Assembly (NCBI GenBank): GCA_023238725.1
Contig: CM041534.1
Location: 8,182,572-8,246,571, forward strand
Reading direction: 5' to 3'
DNA length: 64,000 nt
Source: Scortum barcoo
Lineage: Eukaryota > Chordata > Actinopteri > Centrarchiformes > Terapontidae
Within the stretch, counting starts at the first letter, position 1; every line of letters starts with the position of its first letter. Below the pieces are notes generated by a model. It was not told the origin of the DNA, ran no database searches, and saw only the letters and a list, made by a program, of their open reading frames with translations. This document shows positions 13,701-24,157 of this stretch, piece after piece. A program made the position numbers and the translations under genes.

Positions 13701-16238
13701 CTGAAGCTCAAGTAAGCAAAAAATAAATACGAAGGACAACAACAAAACAATGCACTGTTAGCAGGAGAACACAAGCTCCTTATTTAAGCTTTCTCCCTTA
13801 CCGGTAAATGGCCAATAAGTGAAGACACACTGTCAGATACGTATATGATGTTGCCATCTGTAGTTAGTGCTACCAGGAAACCATCGAGTGCCTGTAAGGA
13901 GACAGAGGAAGTGGGCACTCTGACAATGAGGACAGTTACAGAACTCTTCACACTGTCACATTTTATCACCATCTGTGGCAGGTAAATGCATTACCAAGTT
14001 ATACTGACGTGTGCTGTTGATGTATTGTTATTAGGTCTTACATTTCCAACAATGCTTTTAGATAACCAATTGGAAAACGTATACATTTGTACAGTGCTGG
14101 AAATATAATTTAGCTGAAAATTGAATTCTCATCACGTCATGTTGCCTTGCTCTCTACGGCCATTTTAGAGAGAACATTTTCTTTTTTTATGATCAGTGTT
14201 ACTCAGGGCTGAATCAACGTCTGCTGTTGTACAAACATATTCCCGAGCTTTACCTCCAGCATTAGTTGAGTGAACTCCTCATTACTGAGGAACGAAGGCT
14301 TCCAGTCCTGTCTAACATCACACGTTTCATTCTGTGCAGTGATGTCTGAAAAACACAAGGGATGAAATGAAATGCATAAAGAAGTGTCTAAAGGAAGAAA
14401 CCATTCTCAAATACTGTCAAAACATTTCAGAGAATACATGCCGCATAAAGACTACGTTACCTTTCTGTTTCTGCAAGAAGTCAATAGTTCTCTGCAATAT
14501 GGTGGACTTGTCCATCTTGCGTGGATGGCCTTGACCCTGCAGCATGGTGCATAGCTCCTTGATGAGCACATTAAACTGGTCTCTTCTTTTCTTTTCCGAT
14601 TTGTTTCGAGATGCCCTTCAGCAATGAGAACAATGGAATTACAGATGGAAGCTCAGCCAATCAAGCAACTGTAAATGGTTAACATTTATTTCTCCTGTTC
14701 ACACCGTCTGTCTTTTTTTTTTTTCTATTTCCCAAACAAAAGCTAGCCAAGACTGCAGGGACACACTTAGTCACAGTTCACAATAGATTATGGAACAGAG
14801 AGCTGTAGCAGCAGCAAAGTCCTGAAAAGCAGCAGAGCCTGAATTCGTTCTTATCTATGTTCTTATCTATCTTGTACAGACTGAGCATGACAAAGAATTA
14901 ATCTCAATTTGGTTCTTTAAGCAGACAATTACAGATTAGGTTATGAAATGAATGAAATATACAAATGCAAAAATGAATTGAGGTTCAAACAGTGAGGTGG
15001 ATTTTACACAAATGATACGAGCCAGGTGATTAAGTACAGAACACAGCTGGTTTCCTTAAAAATTCATTTCTCTCAGCTTGTGTTCTCAACTTGGTTAAAG
15101 CCACAATCAATATTTTCTGTATTAATATTGAATAAAGTGACTATGAGGGGCTGCAAAGTGATGAACCCACAGAGAAATAACAACTGCTAAGTGTCAATGC
15201 TCTTGTCAATACCATTTTCAGATGCAGCGGGCAGAAAACAAGCTCTGATAAACACACTGTATACTACCTGCTACACACCACATAGAAAAAGTTAGTGACT
15301 AGCTTTACAACACAGTCAAGGGGGCAAGCTGAAGACAAGACTTCAAGACTTCAAGACTAAAAGAGAGATAAGTGACTGATGGATTTACATTCAACATGTG
15401 GCCAAAAGCACAACTCTTAATAAATGCTAATGCTTCTTCATGTCTGTTACACATGTAGGAAGTACTCTTTACTATCAAGTTATCCATAAAATCTTAGGGT
15501 TTTGTGTCAGCTCCTTTAGATTTACTCTACAAATAATTAATGTGAGCCTTAATAGAGAGAAAGAAATTAATTTGTGATTTGAAATAGCTCTTTTTCAATC
15601 ATCTGGAATTATAGAAAGTGTAAATATTGTATAACATACAAGGTTCACTCCAACCACTCCAACCCTAACCCTTGATTTCTACATATTTCACCAAAAAGGA
15701 AATCATATGTCGGAAATCATATAAAAATCATATAAAAATGGATTTCTTTTTCATATATATGGAAAGATAAGTTTACACCTGTGTAATGCCGTGCCACTGC
15801 GACAGAACTGAACTCTCCTTTAAACAGCATAAAAATTATCTGCAATATATTAGACAGTTGAAAGGAAGCAACCAAGAGGTGACAAAAAGCAATTACCACT
15901 TGTGAATAATTTTTTTTCCTGAATTATTTTTTCATCTAATGTTATCCTCTTATAGCTCTTATTTTAATATTTATGGACTTTATTTTTAACCATAATGTTA
16001 TACTGAAGCTTGACATTTCTTTTAAGGTGATTAAGGTTTCCCATCCTCTCAGGAGAGAGAGGAACTATGCATTAATTTATTAAAGTTCTAATTTCACAAG
16101 GGTACATGCTCTATACATACATATATATGTATACATTTCCTGCATCGACAGTCAGATACAAGCCTGACCTGCCAGATACACAAACATAAACATATAGACT
16201 GAGTACCTTTTTGCCCTGTCTTTCTCATCTTCATCCAT
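2500..16238 (-). CDS. npas2: NPAS2, circadian bHLH-PAS transcription factor (20 coding exons)
   Basis: NPAS2 is a nuclear clock factor that pairs with BMAL proteins, binds E-boxes and drives period and cryptochrome genes (family knowledge). Twenty exons with GT-AG borders and matching phases join into 856 residues plus stop; human NPAS2 has 824. Order: basic helix-loop-helix about 10-60, PAS-A about 82-200, PAS-B/PAC about 242-350, a coiled stretch with RTRILQADIK about 520-550, then a Gln-rich tail. It is NPAS2 and not CLOCK because of the MDEDEKDRAKR start, NILNFLPE, HMLMTDP and LLRESS motifs and RTRILQA (CLOCK has RTRMIEA). His121, Cys172 and His173 match the mammalian PAS-A haem-ligand positions. 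The bHLH loop (QGQGHP) is two residues longer than in mammals. The start was chosen at the family-typical MDEDEK; an in-frame N-terminal extension is possible. No break was found. Confidence 0.94.
2719..3966 (-). other. npas2 intron between coding exons 19 and 20
   Basis: AT-rich intron with a short T tract near 3411-3420. Nothing else recognised. Confidence 0.7.
3967..4177 (-). CDS. npas2: npas2 coding exon 19
   Basis: Reads YTLEQQIIAPSFSMQQVNCN, then SPIMIPHNSFMTNQSQSAYH and a tail LQLQHPQQFFQ, like the HYLQVQ/PPQQFLQ segment of the family transactivation tail. Leaves in phase 0; donor GTACGA. Confidence 0.87.
4239..4271. repeat. (TG)n/(CA)n microsatellite in a 116-bp npas2 intron
   Basis: About 33 bp of TG on the plus strand, CA on the transcribed sense, beginning some 22 bases after the donor of coding exon 18 and filling much of the intron 4178-4293. 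Confidence 0.95.
4294..4389 (-). CDS. npas2: npas2 coding exon 18 (NAGNAG acceptor)
   Basis: Reads SMLLNQPMQTLVPTSSVTSQ then PSQCNMGISQT. The acceptor is CAGCAG, so an in-frame form lacking one serine (start 4386) is possible. Phase 2 in and out. The next intron is only 116 bp and carries a CA repeat. Confidence 0.85.
4770..4954 (-). CDS. npas2: npas2 coding exon 17
   Basis: Reads VPQRIAWSGQTQSVSVPVQT and ends SLQDANQRHTDSEFSQDGQL, matching the human stretch ending DFSHDRQLR. Leaves in phase 2; donor GTGAGA. Confidence 0.87.
5283..5489 (-). CDS. npas2: npas2 coding exon 16 (Q-rich)
   Basis: Reads MLLQQPVHNDFGQTQQQQPQ and onward to SPHSLLRESSSPSSQ. The LLRESS motif occurs in human NPAS2 and not in CLOCK. 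Phase 0 both ends. Confidence 0.9.
5490..6275 (-). other. npas2 intron between coding exons 15 and 16
   Basis: AT-rich intron with no recognised element. The shorter intron 4955-5282 is likewise plain. Confidence 0.7.
6276..6473 (-). CDS. npas2: npas2 coding exon 15 (polyQ and coiled segment)
   Basis: Opens QQPT followed by eight Gln from eight pure CAG codons, then NQLKEQLEERTRILQADIKT and QQQELHDIKEKL. This is the NPAS2 segment around RTRILQANI in human, equivalent to the region deleted in the mouse Clock delta-19 allele. Phase 0 both ends. Confidence 0.94.
6925..7011 (-). CDS. npas2: npas2 coding exon 14
   Basis: Reads NLAQRQNSFDLVSQMSLPLS then PTCSKHSTM. Weakly conserved; supported by acceptor CCCTTGTAG, donor GTTAGT and phase 0 at both ends between two better-supported exons. 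Confidence 0.7.
7138..7235 (-). CDS. npas2: npas2 coding exon 13 (NAGNAG acceptor)
   Basis: Reads NSYTEACTPSGQSASIGTEK then TSARLQPSSSK, fast-evolving and assigned by splice sites and phase. The acceptor is a tandem CAGCAG, so the exon may begin at 7235 or 7232; both keep the frame and differ by one alanine. Confidence 0.75.
7621..7765. repeat. Palindromic compound microsatellite
   Basis: An (AAAC)n tract leads into (TA)n, a GAGAGAGAGAAT block, a long (TA)n, a second GAGAGAGAGAAT block, then TTAGTTTGTTTGTTTG. The outer AAAC and GTTT arms are reverse complements, so the whole array can fold on itself. It lies in the intron between coding exons 12 and 13. Confidence 0.9.
7766..9108 (-). other. 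npas2 intron 12-13, remainder
   Basis: No exon-like segment with matching phase or family similarity, and no known repeat recognised. Confidence 0.6.
9109..9235 (-). CDS. npas2: npas2 coding exon 12
   Basis: Contains SVSSHSSRKSSHTALSDSA, the Ser-rich segment conserved in CLOCK and NPAS2 (SASSRSSHKSSHTAMS in human NPAS2). I placed the donor at GTGAGT because reading on would hit a stop a few codons later. Leaves in phase 1. Confidence 0.9.
9343..9427 (-). CDS. npas2: npas2 coding exon 11
   Basis: Reads SYAEVRAERRRAFGFEELSP then PEIAPSSVK, the conserved segment just after the PAC motif. Leaves in phase 0; donor GTAAGA. Confidence 0.93.
9566..9713 (-). CDS. npas2: npas2 coding exon 10 (PAS-B/PAC)
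   Basis: Reads [40 protein letters not shown] and [17 protein letters not shown] and NSKPEF favour NPAS2 over CLOCK (MQYGKGKS, NSRPEF). Leaves in phase 2. Confidence 0.97.
9866..9972 (-). CDS. npas2: npas2 coding exon 9 (PAS-B)
   Basis: Reads ASPIIGYLPFEVLGTSGYDY then YHVDDLELIAQCHKQ, the core of PAS-B. Leaves in phase 1; donor GTAAGT. Confidence 0.95.
10064..10146 (-). CDS. npas2: npas2 coding exon 8 (PAS-B)
   Basis: Reads DLCNVEDPCDEFTSRHSLEW then KFLFLDH, nearly invariant in CLOCK and NPAS2 proteins and marking the start of PAS-B. Leaves in phase 2. Confidence 0.95.
10147..11609 (-). other. npas2 intron between coding exons 7 and 8
   Basis: About 1.46 kb, AT-rich, no recognised element. 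Confidence 0.65.
11610..11728 (-). CDS. npas2: npas2 coding exon 7 (PAS-A/PAS-B linker)
   Basis: Reads VPTSSCNGLELTLPRSLQSS then LEEQVCLIATVRLVTPQFLK, matching the family linker (VCFIATVRLATPQFLK in human). Leaves in phase 0; donor GTAAGA. Confidence 0.94.
11920..12033 (-). CDS. npas2: npas2 coding exon 6 (PAS-A end)
   Basis: Reads EAHIEFCCHLARSNIDPKEP then PVYEYVKFVGDFKFHNN. Cys172 and His173 in FCCHL correspond to mouse Cys170 and His171, the other proposed haem ligands. Phase 1 in and out. Confidence 0.94.
12034..13228 (-). other. npas2 intron between coding exons 5 and 6
   Basis: About 1.2 kb. Overlapping open frames on both strands at 12385-12809 show no family signature and no splice-phase fit. 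Confidence 0.65.
13229..13349 (-). CDS. npas2: npas2 coding exon 5 (PAS-A)
   Basis: Reads SDMVDQNILNFLPEREQGEV then YKLLSSHMLMTDPIAADFLD. The NILNFLPE and HMLMTDP segments are NPAS2-like and not CLOCK-like. Leaves in phase 1; donor GTAAGT. Confidence 0.95.
13350..13801 (-). other. npas2 intron between coding exons 4 and 5
   Basis: AT-rich; a short TA run near 13510. Nothing else seen. Confidence 0.65.
13802..13891 (-). CDS. npas2: npas2 coding exon 4 (PAS-A)
   Basis: Thirty codons, ALDGFLVALTTDGNIIYVSD through SSLIGHLP. The His in GHLP (residue 121) corresponds to mouse NPAS2 His119, a reported haem ligand. Donor GTAAGG, phase 0 at both ends. Confidence 0.95.
14254..14345 (-). CDS. npas2: npas2 coding exon 3 (bHLH to PAS-A linker)
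   Basis: Reads DITAQNETCDVRQDWKPSFL then SNEEFTQLMLE, the strongly conserved CLOCK/NPAS2 linker leading into PAS-A. Acceptor TTTTTCAG, donor GTAAAG, leaves in phase 0. Confidence 0.95.
14461..14615 (-). CDS. npas2: npas2 coding exon 2 (bHLH)
   Basis: Encodes the basic DNA-contact region and helix-loop-helix: ASRNKSEKKRRDQFNVLIKE, then CTMLQGQGHPRKMDKSTILQ. The loop is two residues longer than in mammalian NPAS2. Exon enters in phase 2 and leaves in phase 1; donor GTAACG. Confidence 0.95.
14616..16206 (-). other. npas2 intron between coding exons 1 and 2
   Basis: About 1.6 kb, AT-rich, no recognised element. Confidence 0.65.
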
Positions 16239-16263
16239 TAAATCGTCCACGCAGCTGTTGGTA
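16207..16263 (-). CDS. npas2: npas2 coding exon 1 (start codon)
   Basis: Acceptor TTTCCCAG and donor GTACTC flank the exon. The ATG at 16238 opens MDEDEKDRAKR, the NPAS2 amino terminus and the start of the basic region. The 25 bases before the ATG are also open and read TNSCVDDL, which resembles the sequence before the basic region in CLOCK proteins (SSIFDGLV), so translation may start in an upstream exon. Ends in phase 2. Confidence 0.9.
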
Positions 16264-17036
16264 CTGGGAAACAGAGAGTGTTACAAGGACAATGTCATTT
16301 TTTCAATGATTCAACAGTGTCAAAAGACATGGCTGACCACAAATAATAGCAGGGGATACCTAAATCTTGACATGATATATTGAGGACTGCTCTATAATAG
16401 ATGTTTTTCGCAGCAGACTTGTCATAGTAGGAAAAGCACAGTTGTTGCTAATATTAATGACAGGTCTGTTCTGCTCAAGCGTCCCAGTAAGTCATGACAG
16501 TGTGACGGTTAGACAGCATGCACAAAAGCAGGACCCTGAAACTGAAGCAACTATATAATTCAGCCATCATTCATTTTGTCACTGAGCCTGGAGCTTTTTC
16601 TGTTGTGAGAGGTCAAAATGTCCTCTGTGAAACAGGCCTGTGAGTGTCAACTCTTGGGCCTCAGAACATATGAGGACAGGAGCTTATTCAGTGATCAGCA
16701 CCAATCAGTCAGATAAACTCAAGATGTTAACAGAACCCACTGGCTCCATCCGTAACCGCTTCACTCTGTTAAGGCCGTGATTCTGTTCGAATAACCTGGT
16801 AACCCAGTTGTTGTGCCTTGTTTTTCTCCCGTATTTAACAGGTCACTGTGGCGTTCTACTCCATATGAGTATTTTTGGTTTGTGTCGTCAGCGCACACTC
16901 AGGCTCATACAGTTTGATGATAAGAAATATGACAGCAAGCTTAACATGTGGAAGTTTGTGTCACACCTCCTGCTCTGTTAAAGAACAGAGAGAGTGCTTA
17001 GCCAGCAGCCAATGGGAATGTTTTATACATTATTAC

Positions 17037-17039
<3 letters not shown>

Positions 17040-17071
<32 letters not shown>
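17040..17071. repeat. (TA)n microsatellite
   Basis: About 32 bp of perfect TA in the intron upstream of coding exon 1. Confidence 0.95.
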
Positions 17072-17074
<3 letters not shown>

Positions 17075-17110
17075 TCAGGTTCAGAGTGTTTTGTTGCATA
17101 AAGCTGCTAA

Positions 17111-17114
<4 letters not shown>

Positions 17115-17147
<33 letters not shown>
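17115..17147. repeat. (TC)n microsatellite
   Basis: About 33 bp of perfect TC, 45 bp from the TA repeat. Confidence 0.95.
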
Positions 17148-17149
<2 letters not shown>

Positions 17150-17694
17150 GCTCTCTGCATGTCATTTGTTTCAAGCACAGAAGTAGAGGAGTGAAAGTGT
17201 AGCATTAGCCTAGGTTTTGGTTCAGGTTTGAGTTTTAGGTCTGCACAAAACCGTACACAACTCTACAGATTTATATATTGACCCTCAAACTTTGCAATAT
17301 GCATGTGACAGACTTCTTTAGTTGTTCAGAGCTAAATTTACTAAATTATTCTTATAATGTTTTACAGTTGTTTCTTTAATATTTTCCTTCATGATTTGTA
17401 GTATTTATAAAAATATGCCAACCACCGACATATTAAATAAAGGTAGAGGAAGTGAGGAGGAGGAATAACTAAGGTATTTTAAGGAGAAAATTACATAAAA
17501 CCGCATTACACTCAGTTTTTCTTAACTGCATTATTAGCTGGACCAAAAGAACGATCATATCTCCTCCCAGGTTTCTTTCATCCATCATTATATATACTAA
17601 ATCTTTATTATGAACACTTAATAATAATGTCAAATAAGTTTTAGCACACTATACACTGTGTAGATACAGTCAATACAGTCATTCTGATACTCAC

Positions 17695-17893
17695 TCCCAT
17701 TCCCTGCGTGTGGAAGGACAGGGGCCACCGAAGTCAGAAAGGTTGTCCATACTCACTCCCTTTCCCAACCAGGCCCTTTTTGAAGTCTTATAAGTCCCAT
17801 CCGTGCTGACCTCATCTGAACGCTCTTTTGAAAAAATCTACCGCGGACCAGCTGCCCACCTCCTCCTCGAGTCCACCAAAGAAACACCAAATC
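17695..17893 (-). other. npas2: Probable npas2 upstream exon with twin splice donors
   Basis: Acceptor TTTTCACAG at 17894 and donor GTGAGT at 17694 bound 199 bases. A second donor with the same 12-base context (GGGAGTGAGTAT) would end the exon at 17757. With the outer donor, the ATG at 17750 reads MDNLSDFGGPCPSTRREW and runs in frame into coding exon 1. With the inner donor, the ATG at 17815 reads MRSARMGLIRLQKGPGWER and also runs in frame into coding exon 1. With the outer donor that same ATG makes a 20-codon upstream ORF ending at 17753. Coding use is inferred; the exon could be wholly untranslated. Confidence 0.55.
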
Positions 17894-20800
17894 CTGTGAA
17901 AACAGAAAAGAAAATGAATACAACATCCTAACGGTGGCAATGAAAACTGCGCTGCATAAACTCATGTTAAGCAGGTATTTTCTTTGGGACCTGCGAAAAT
18001 CCATGAGATTCATTCCTCTATTAAAAAAAATGTCTTTTTTCCCTGAATGTGTTTTGCTGGGTACACATTAATAATACAATGTAAAGTGCATTAACAGTCT
18101 TCAGTCACTACCTGGAAACAGTACTTCATCACAAAAGAAGTGTTTTTGCACAGGAGGAGCTCCCCTGACCTAGAAAAATGTCTGAAGCAGAAACCTCTTT
18201 TGATAACCCAGCATTAAAAAACAGAGTGTCGAAAAGCCACCTCCTTCACATCTTCTGTATAAGACAAGCTCAATAACATGGAGCAGACACCTCTATTACA
18301 AGCCAAATTAAGGACTCAGACCAGAGCCTCGGCCAGCTTCAGTGAAAGACATACGACTGTATTCAGTTGCAGATATTAATCAACTGTCTACACTTCAAAT
18401 TGTTTTGTTTTTCTTTATGCGGTTAAGAGAACACACATCATCTCAGTCACCAAATTTCAACTGTCTGAAATAGTCACATTAACAAAGAGTATTATCTTCC
18501 AGAAGGAAAACTACACACAATATTTTTCCTTTAACCTTAATTAAATGAGTTCATGGTTTTGTGGTCTGGAAATATTGTGCATTATATATCGATTATATCC
18601 AAGGTATTATTACAGTTGGTGGGTAGTGCCAATTCAGGCAGTCATCTGTGTTTTTCTTTTCCTTTATGCCACACGTACAGTGAGTGATGTACACGAGACG
18701 CCTCAGGGGAAACTACCAGTTATTGCATTTTCCATCATTTTCAATCAAGATGAGACCCTTTGTTGGCAGGGGAATGCTTTCATGGAAATTTTAGAGTGAT
18801 GTGGTGCAAACCCTGAATAATTAACTTCTCGTTAGAAGTTTCACAAATAGAACTTTGTGTGTCTCCGTCCTGCACTTTAATTCAAACTAGTCTGTGAGTA
18901 TTACACCCTTTTATGATGAAAATTAATACATTCTAACATTGAAATTTCATAATAGAAATTATTTTTCTATATCTATTTCAATACTTCCTAGCAACTTTTC
19001 TTTCTCAAAACCCACTGCATGTATGTAGCAGGTCTTTAATCACCGCTTCAGTTAATAATAACCAGCCAAAATGACATAAGCCACAGACCACTTGCTCATC
19101 AACGCAATGCGACTTCTATGAATGTAAATATGTGAATTTGAGCGTGAATTGTTGCCCGTCTCACTGTGTCAGCACGTCACTTATGCTTTCATCTACAGCT
19201 AATTCATGTAAAATATAATTTATGCTGATTTTCTCCCCGCTTTATGGCAAACTCTCCCCTTTTCCACGCTTCATGTAACACTTTCACAGTAAAATCCCAG
19301 AATACAAAATCCTGTTCAGCAGGCATTTTCAATTATTTACCAACTTCCTTTTCAGTTGCTTCATTACTCTCTAATACAAGCGCATATATTGATTCACTGT
19401 TAGACACCAAAATCAAATGGGTTAGATACAACTAAAAATCTAAGGGAATCAAACAAAAGGCACGAACCAATGACACATTCCTACTGTGAAGCAGTAGGTG
19501 CTGATTTTCCATAAGACAACAACCAAGAGGGGAAGACACGTTGCTAAACCATGTCATCAATAGATTCTGCGGATATAAAACTAATCTGCCATGGCAATTC
19601 ACTTCTGACTGTCAGCATTTAGTTTTCAATGTAGGAAGTAGTGTGGAGTTTTACGTCCTGCCTGCTACTTCAAGGCAGCGATTCTGAACCATGAACACAG
19701 CCTTAAATTAATTTCAAGGCTGTGTTCTATATTGAATAATCTTAACCATAGTGTAATAGTGCTGTAGCTGCTATGCCCCCGACCTTTCCCGACCTAAAGT
19801 TTTACTTTAGTTGCCTGATCACACTGTTGACATCAAAACAGTTGACATTTTGACAAGCTGTGTTTGTTTTTGGTTGGCAGATCAATGCCAATTTGTTAAA
19901 TCTCAATGACACTGATCTATCTATCTCTTATATAATATCACACCCCCTCTATGATGCACATGCTGCCCCACCTTAAGGATTAGCTTGTTCGAGGAAAGTA
20001 GGGAATGACGTGGCTGTCCGACGTGGTCGGACACCACATTACGCAAAGCCAGTTCAATAGAGGCACACCTTTCCGGCTGGCCCTTATTAGTGTAAATAAA
20101 ACAATATTTCTTCCTTTCCTCCTCTGTACACACAAGCACATGAGAAGACGACGCTCAAGGATGCTGAACGACTGAAGACTGAAATTCTAAATTGTCAAAA
20201 AAATTTAACCTATTATTCAAGTAGGCCATCAAAATTTTTTTATGTTTCCCAAACTGAGCTTGACATTCATTTCAAGTTCAGTTTCAAACGCATGAAAAAC
20301 GTTTGATATCGCTGAGGGAAACACTTGACTTAATAAGGAACATAACTTCTGAATTTGCCTCGGTGCTATCCGCACTTACTACCAAAGTACTGCTGAGACA
20401 GATTACAGTGTTCCAGCATGAGACTGAATCCTCTGAAGTTGATACAGTAACAAAATGTTAAACCTTTTCTGAGGTAGTAAACAAAAAATGCTCAACCTCC
20501 AATATAAGCAGCATAAAACATGTGAATTAATACTAATAATTTAATTTAACCCATTGTGATAATTTCTATTTGGAAGATTACTAAACAAACATGCAATTTC
20601 AGGTTTTATGCAGCTTTAACTTACACGTTTTTACAAAGCTTTGTAAAATGAAACCCGCACATATCAACCTGCATTCTTTGAAATGTATCGAGGTTAAACC
20701 ACATCTTGCAAGGTTAACAGGTAAAAAACACCAGAGTCTAGTTACACTTGTGCCCTCAGGTATTTGAAGCCTTTAACTAGCAACCTGAACTTATGACACA

Positions 20801-23800
20801 AGTCAGCGCGCTGAAGTTCCTGACCAAACTCTATGTAAACAGGCTGTAAAAGGAACGGAGACTATTAAGACAATAAATGATTTTATTATGGCACATAACC
20901 TTCCAAAGAGGAAACGCAATAAAAAAATAAACTTGTTTTTCAGGAAACAGTGTAGGTTTCATTTTAAAGTTTAATGGAGGTTTAAATGAACCTCACACCT
21001 CACCCAGTAGCCTGCTGTGGGATATAATGTCTTGTATGTTTAATTTAACTGTACTCACTTCACTTCCTGAGGCAAACGGCACTAGCATACTTAAAGTTTT
21101 CACCGAGCTTTATATTTATGGATTTTAAAAATGAGGACTACTCTGTTAAATGCCATCGCTGAGACCACTGATTGCTTTGATGAGAAAAAACACAATGTGC
21201 TGGTGTTGCCTCCAGATACCATGCAGCTTGCTTGCTGCTGAATATCTGTATCTAATATATTTCACAAAAGCCTTTGTTCCCTCTTCACACTTTTGCTTCT
21301 TTTCTGTCTCAAACATGAATCGGTGTTGGTCAAAAAAAGCAGTTGTTTGCCATCTTGTGAATGAAAATTAAAAACTCTGAACTACTACAACTCCGCGCGT
21401 CACGTTATCTGACAGATCCTCATTTAGGGATTACCAACACCTGTGTGTGGCTCCCTGTTAATGATGGATTATAGCACTCTCAAACAAACGGGCTGTTTGA
21501 TGCCATCAGTAGATAAACAATAACGGTGGCTCGTAGAGACCCTGAGCACATATGAAAGATTCTGACAGCAGATTTTTCCCTGTAGCTGTCAAAGACAAAA
21601 TACGTTATAGACGTCAGTGACGGGGTGTGGTCGGCGAGCCACACTGGCAGCTTGTGACATTATAGTCCGCCTTACAATCTGTCAGTCGCCTCAATCATGA
21701 AGTAGACAACAGCAAAACCAAGTCTTATTCCCTCATAATGCTTACAATTGTTGGAGAAAAGATGGTGTTTACTGGGTAAATCATACAACAGAGCAGTTTA
21801 TCTTTAATCTGCTGCAAGCCCAAAGACCAAAGAAAACCTACTTTGTTGATTTGTTTCATACCAGATGAGAACTTTGTAATTATCATGCCTATAATTTTTT
21901 CTACGGTTCACAAATTAGAATCGAGACTTGCTCAATTACCTTGCATCTAGAAAGACCCTGTTTATAAATAATTCAGCTGGAGGGGTTTTATAAGGGTGAG
22001 ACTAAATAAATGTGTCAACTGTGAGGGATTTCACCACAGTAGCTATCCCTTTAATATCTCTGGGCGTATTAGGCCATTATAGGCGATGTTGCAAATCAAG
22101 GAGGAGGACTGCTTTATGGCAACACTGGAGTTCTTCCATCGATGGGGTGAAGCATCTCAATTTGTCTGGTGTTTAATCTGTTGGATCAGCCAAAAAACAT
22201 GCCTGTCCATAAATAGTTTCTCTCTTGGTTTTGCGGAAACCTTATCACAATATAAATCATATCAAAAACTCTATTGATCTCACCCACTTCTAATTTTTGA
22301 TAATCAAAACTGAAACAGTCTGCATAAATGACTCATATAGCTGGTATATCATTACTGGAAAACTTAAAACCCGCTCAACAACACCAGCTCGGCTTGACAT
22401 TTGGAAACAGAGACTCAAATGTGAGCCACAGGCCATGTCTGATGATCAAAACACTACAGACACACTTTATATACAAGGAAAATCTGTACTTCTTTAAAAA
22501 AAAAAAAAAAAGCACACTTTAAATCAAAACATACACATCCTGTAGAAAGACAAATGAACCAAAAATGAGCAAAGATCTGGGCAATAAAGTTCTCAGACTG
22601 AAAGCTCACAGTGAAATAAATGTTTTGAATTTTGAATTAAACAGCAACAATTCATAAAGCCAACAGCTGAACGTTACAGACCATTAATGTTATCAAGAGA
22701 AGACTTTTTCACAGGGTTTATCACAGAAAATCAACCAGGTAATAGATTTCTAGGGGGAACAGGAGGTGTGTGAGCCCTCCAGACAGCCAACGACAATCTT
22801 CAAAAACACCACAGCACTCCAGACAGACAGGTCACAGTGTTTCTTCTGCTCTCGTGCTGATACGTGAATTTAAGCTACCTGCTAATCCTGCCACAGAGTC
22901 TGGGGTAGTGATTGCTACCGTCTGCTTGTGTGAAAAGTTTACATTGCCTGACCACGTCCACCTGCATCTGGTTTTGAGCTGGCAGCTCAAGCTGTCAGGT
23001 AAACATTAACTGGGCCTGCACGAGCTTAGTTTCAGTCAATCTGTAAAGCTTTGTTGCATCTAGGCCTGGTCGCTTTATCTCAGATTGTGCATAATCTGAA
23101 ATCATATTTTGCCACTCATTTGCATAATTCCCTGTATGATGCTTATTATAGTTAAACATTAAAACACAGGTTATTTTTAAATAACCTCGCCAACATGCGA
23201 CATCACTTTTGTTTATTTCAACACATTAGTCCACATATACATACATGCCTAAACAAAGTGTGAGCATAAACAAATATTCAATATATTTTTCAACACTATT
23301 TAAGTGCTAATGACATGTGAGAACTTCTTTTAAATGTGAAAAGAAAGGCTCAAGTGCAGTGAGTGTGCTGCCTGGTAAAGCTCCCACTGAGTGACAAGGA
23401 AACAGGAAGCATTTCTATTGGTTACACACTTACATATGAAAAACAGTGGGAAGGCCAGTGACTGCACTCAATGACCCTTTTGACTTCCCAGCACAGAAAT
23501 GGTAAATAAGTAATTCAGACACACGTAAACACCAGGGTGAAACACTGGGAATGTCTATAGGTAAACCCAGTCACCTGTAAACGAGAAGGCCCCAAAGTGA
23601 GAACAAAAACAAAAATAAATTTAAAAAAATCAAATAAACAGGAGGTTAGTCAGAGAAATGTGAGCTCCTGTGCACTTACAGCTGCCAGGCTGGGTAACAC
23701 GGGTAACAGCCTGACCCCTGAGAAATTATTTAAAGATTTTTCTCTTCCTGTGACATTTAACTTTTTTTTTAATTATTATTTGAAGAGGAGGCAATGACGA

Positions 23801-24157
23801 AAAATCCCTTCAAGTGTGTGTTATGCCACGATATGTCATCAGCGGAAGTGGAGGGAGAAAAAGAATAAGAAGGGGAGAAAAAAAAGGTTATTTCAACCTT
23901 GTAACCAGGGCAGCTGAGAGGCGTTCAAGAGCGCTCAGCGTCCACGGCGCTGCTCAAACCTGTGTACATACAGAACAAAAACACATATATATCTTTAAAT
24001 AATGAAAGGTGGTGGTGGGAAGCGGTAATGGCGGGGTCGACCACCTTTGCACTCATTTGGAAAAGAGGTCCAACTCGTGAACTTTGACGCTGCGAGGCGT
24101 CAAAGAGAAACGAGAGAGGTTGAAAATGAAAGCTTGGCCGCTGAAAATGTCACGTAC
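17894..24157 (-). other. npas2 5' intron, proximal part
   Basis: AT-rich non-coding sequence with no recognised gene. A short A tract sits at about 22497-22511. Many small open frames are present at the number expected by chance. Confidence 0.55.

Noticed and set aside
2500..16238. Assignment of the bHLH-PAS gene to clock (clocka or clockb)
   Set aside because: The start MDEDEKDRAKR, HMLMTDP, RTRILQA and LLRESS fit NPAS2; CLOCK has a different N-terminus, RTRMIEA and MQYGKGKS.
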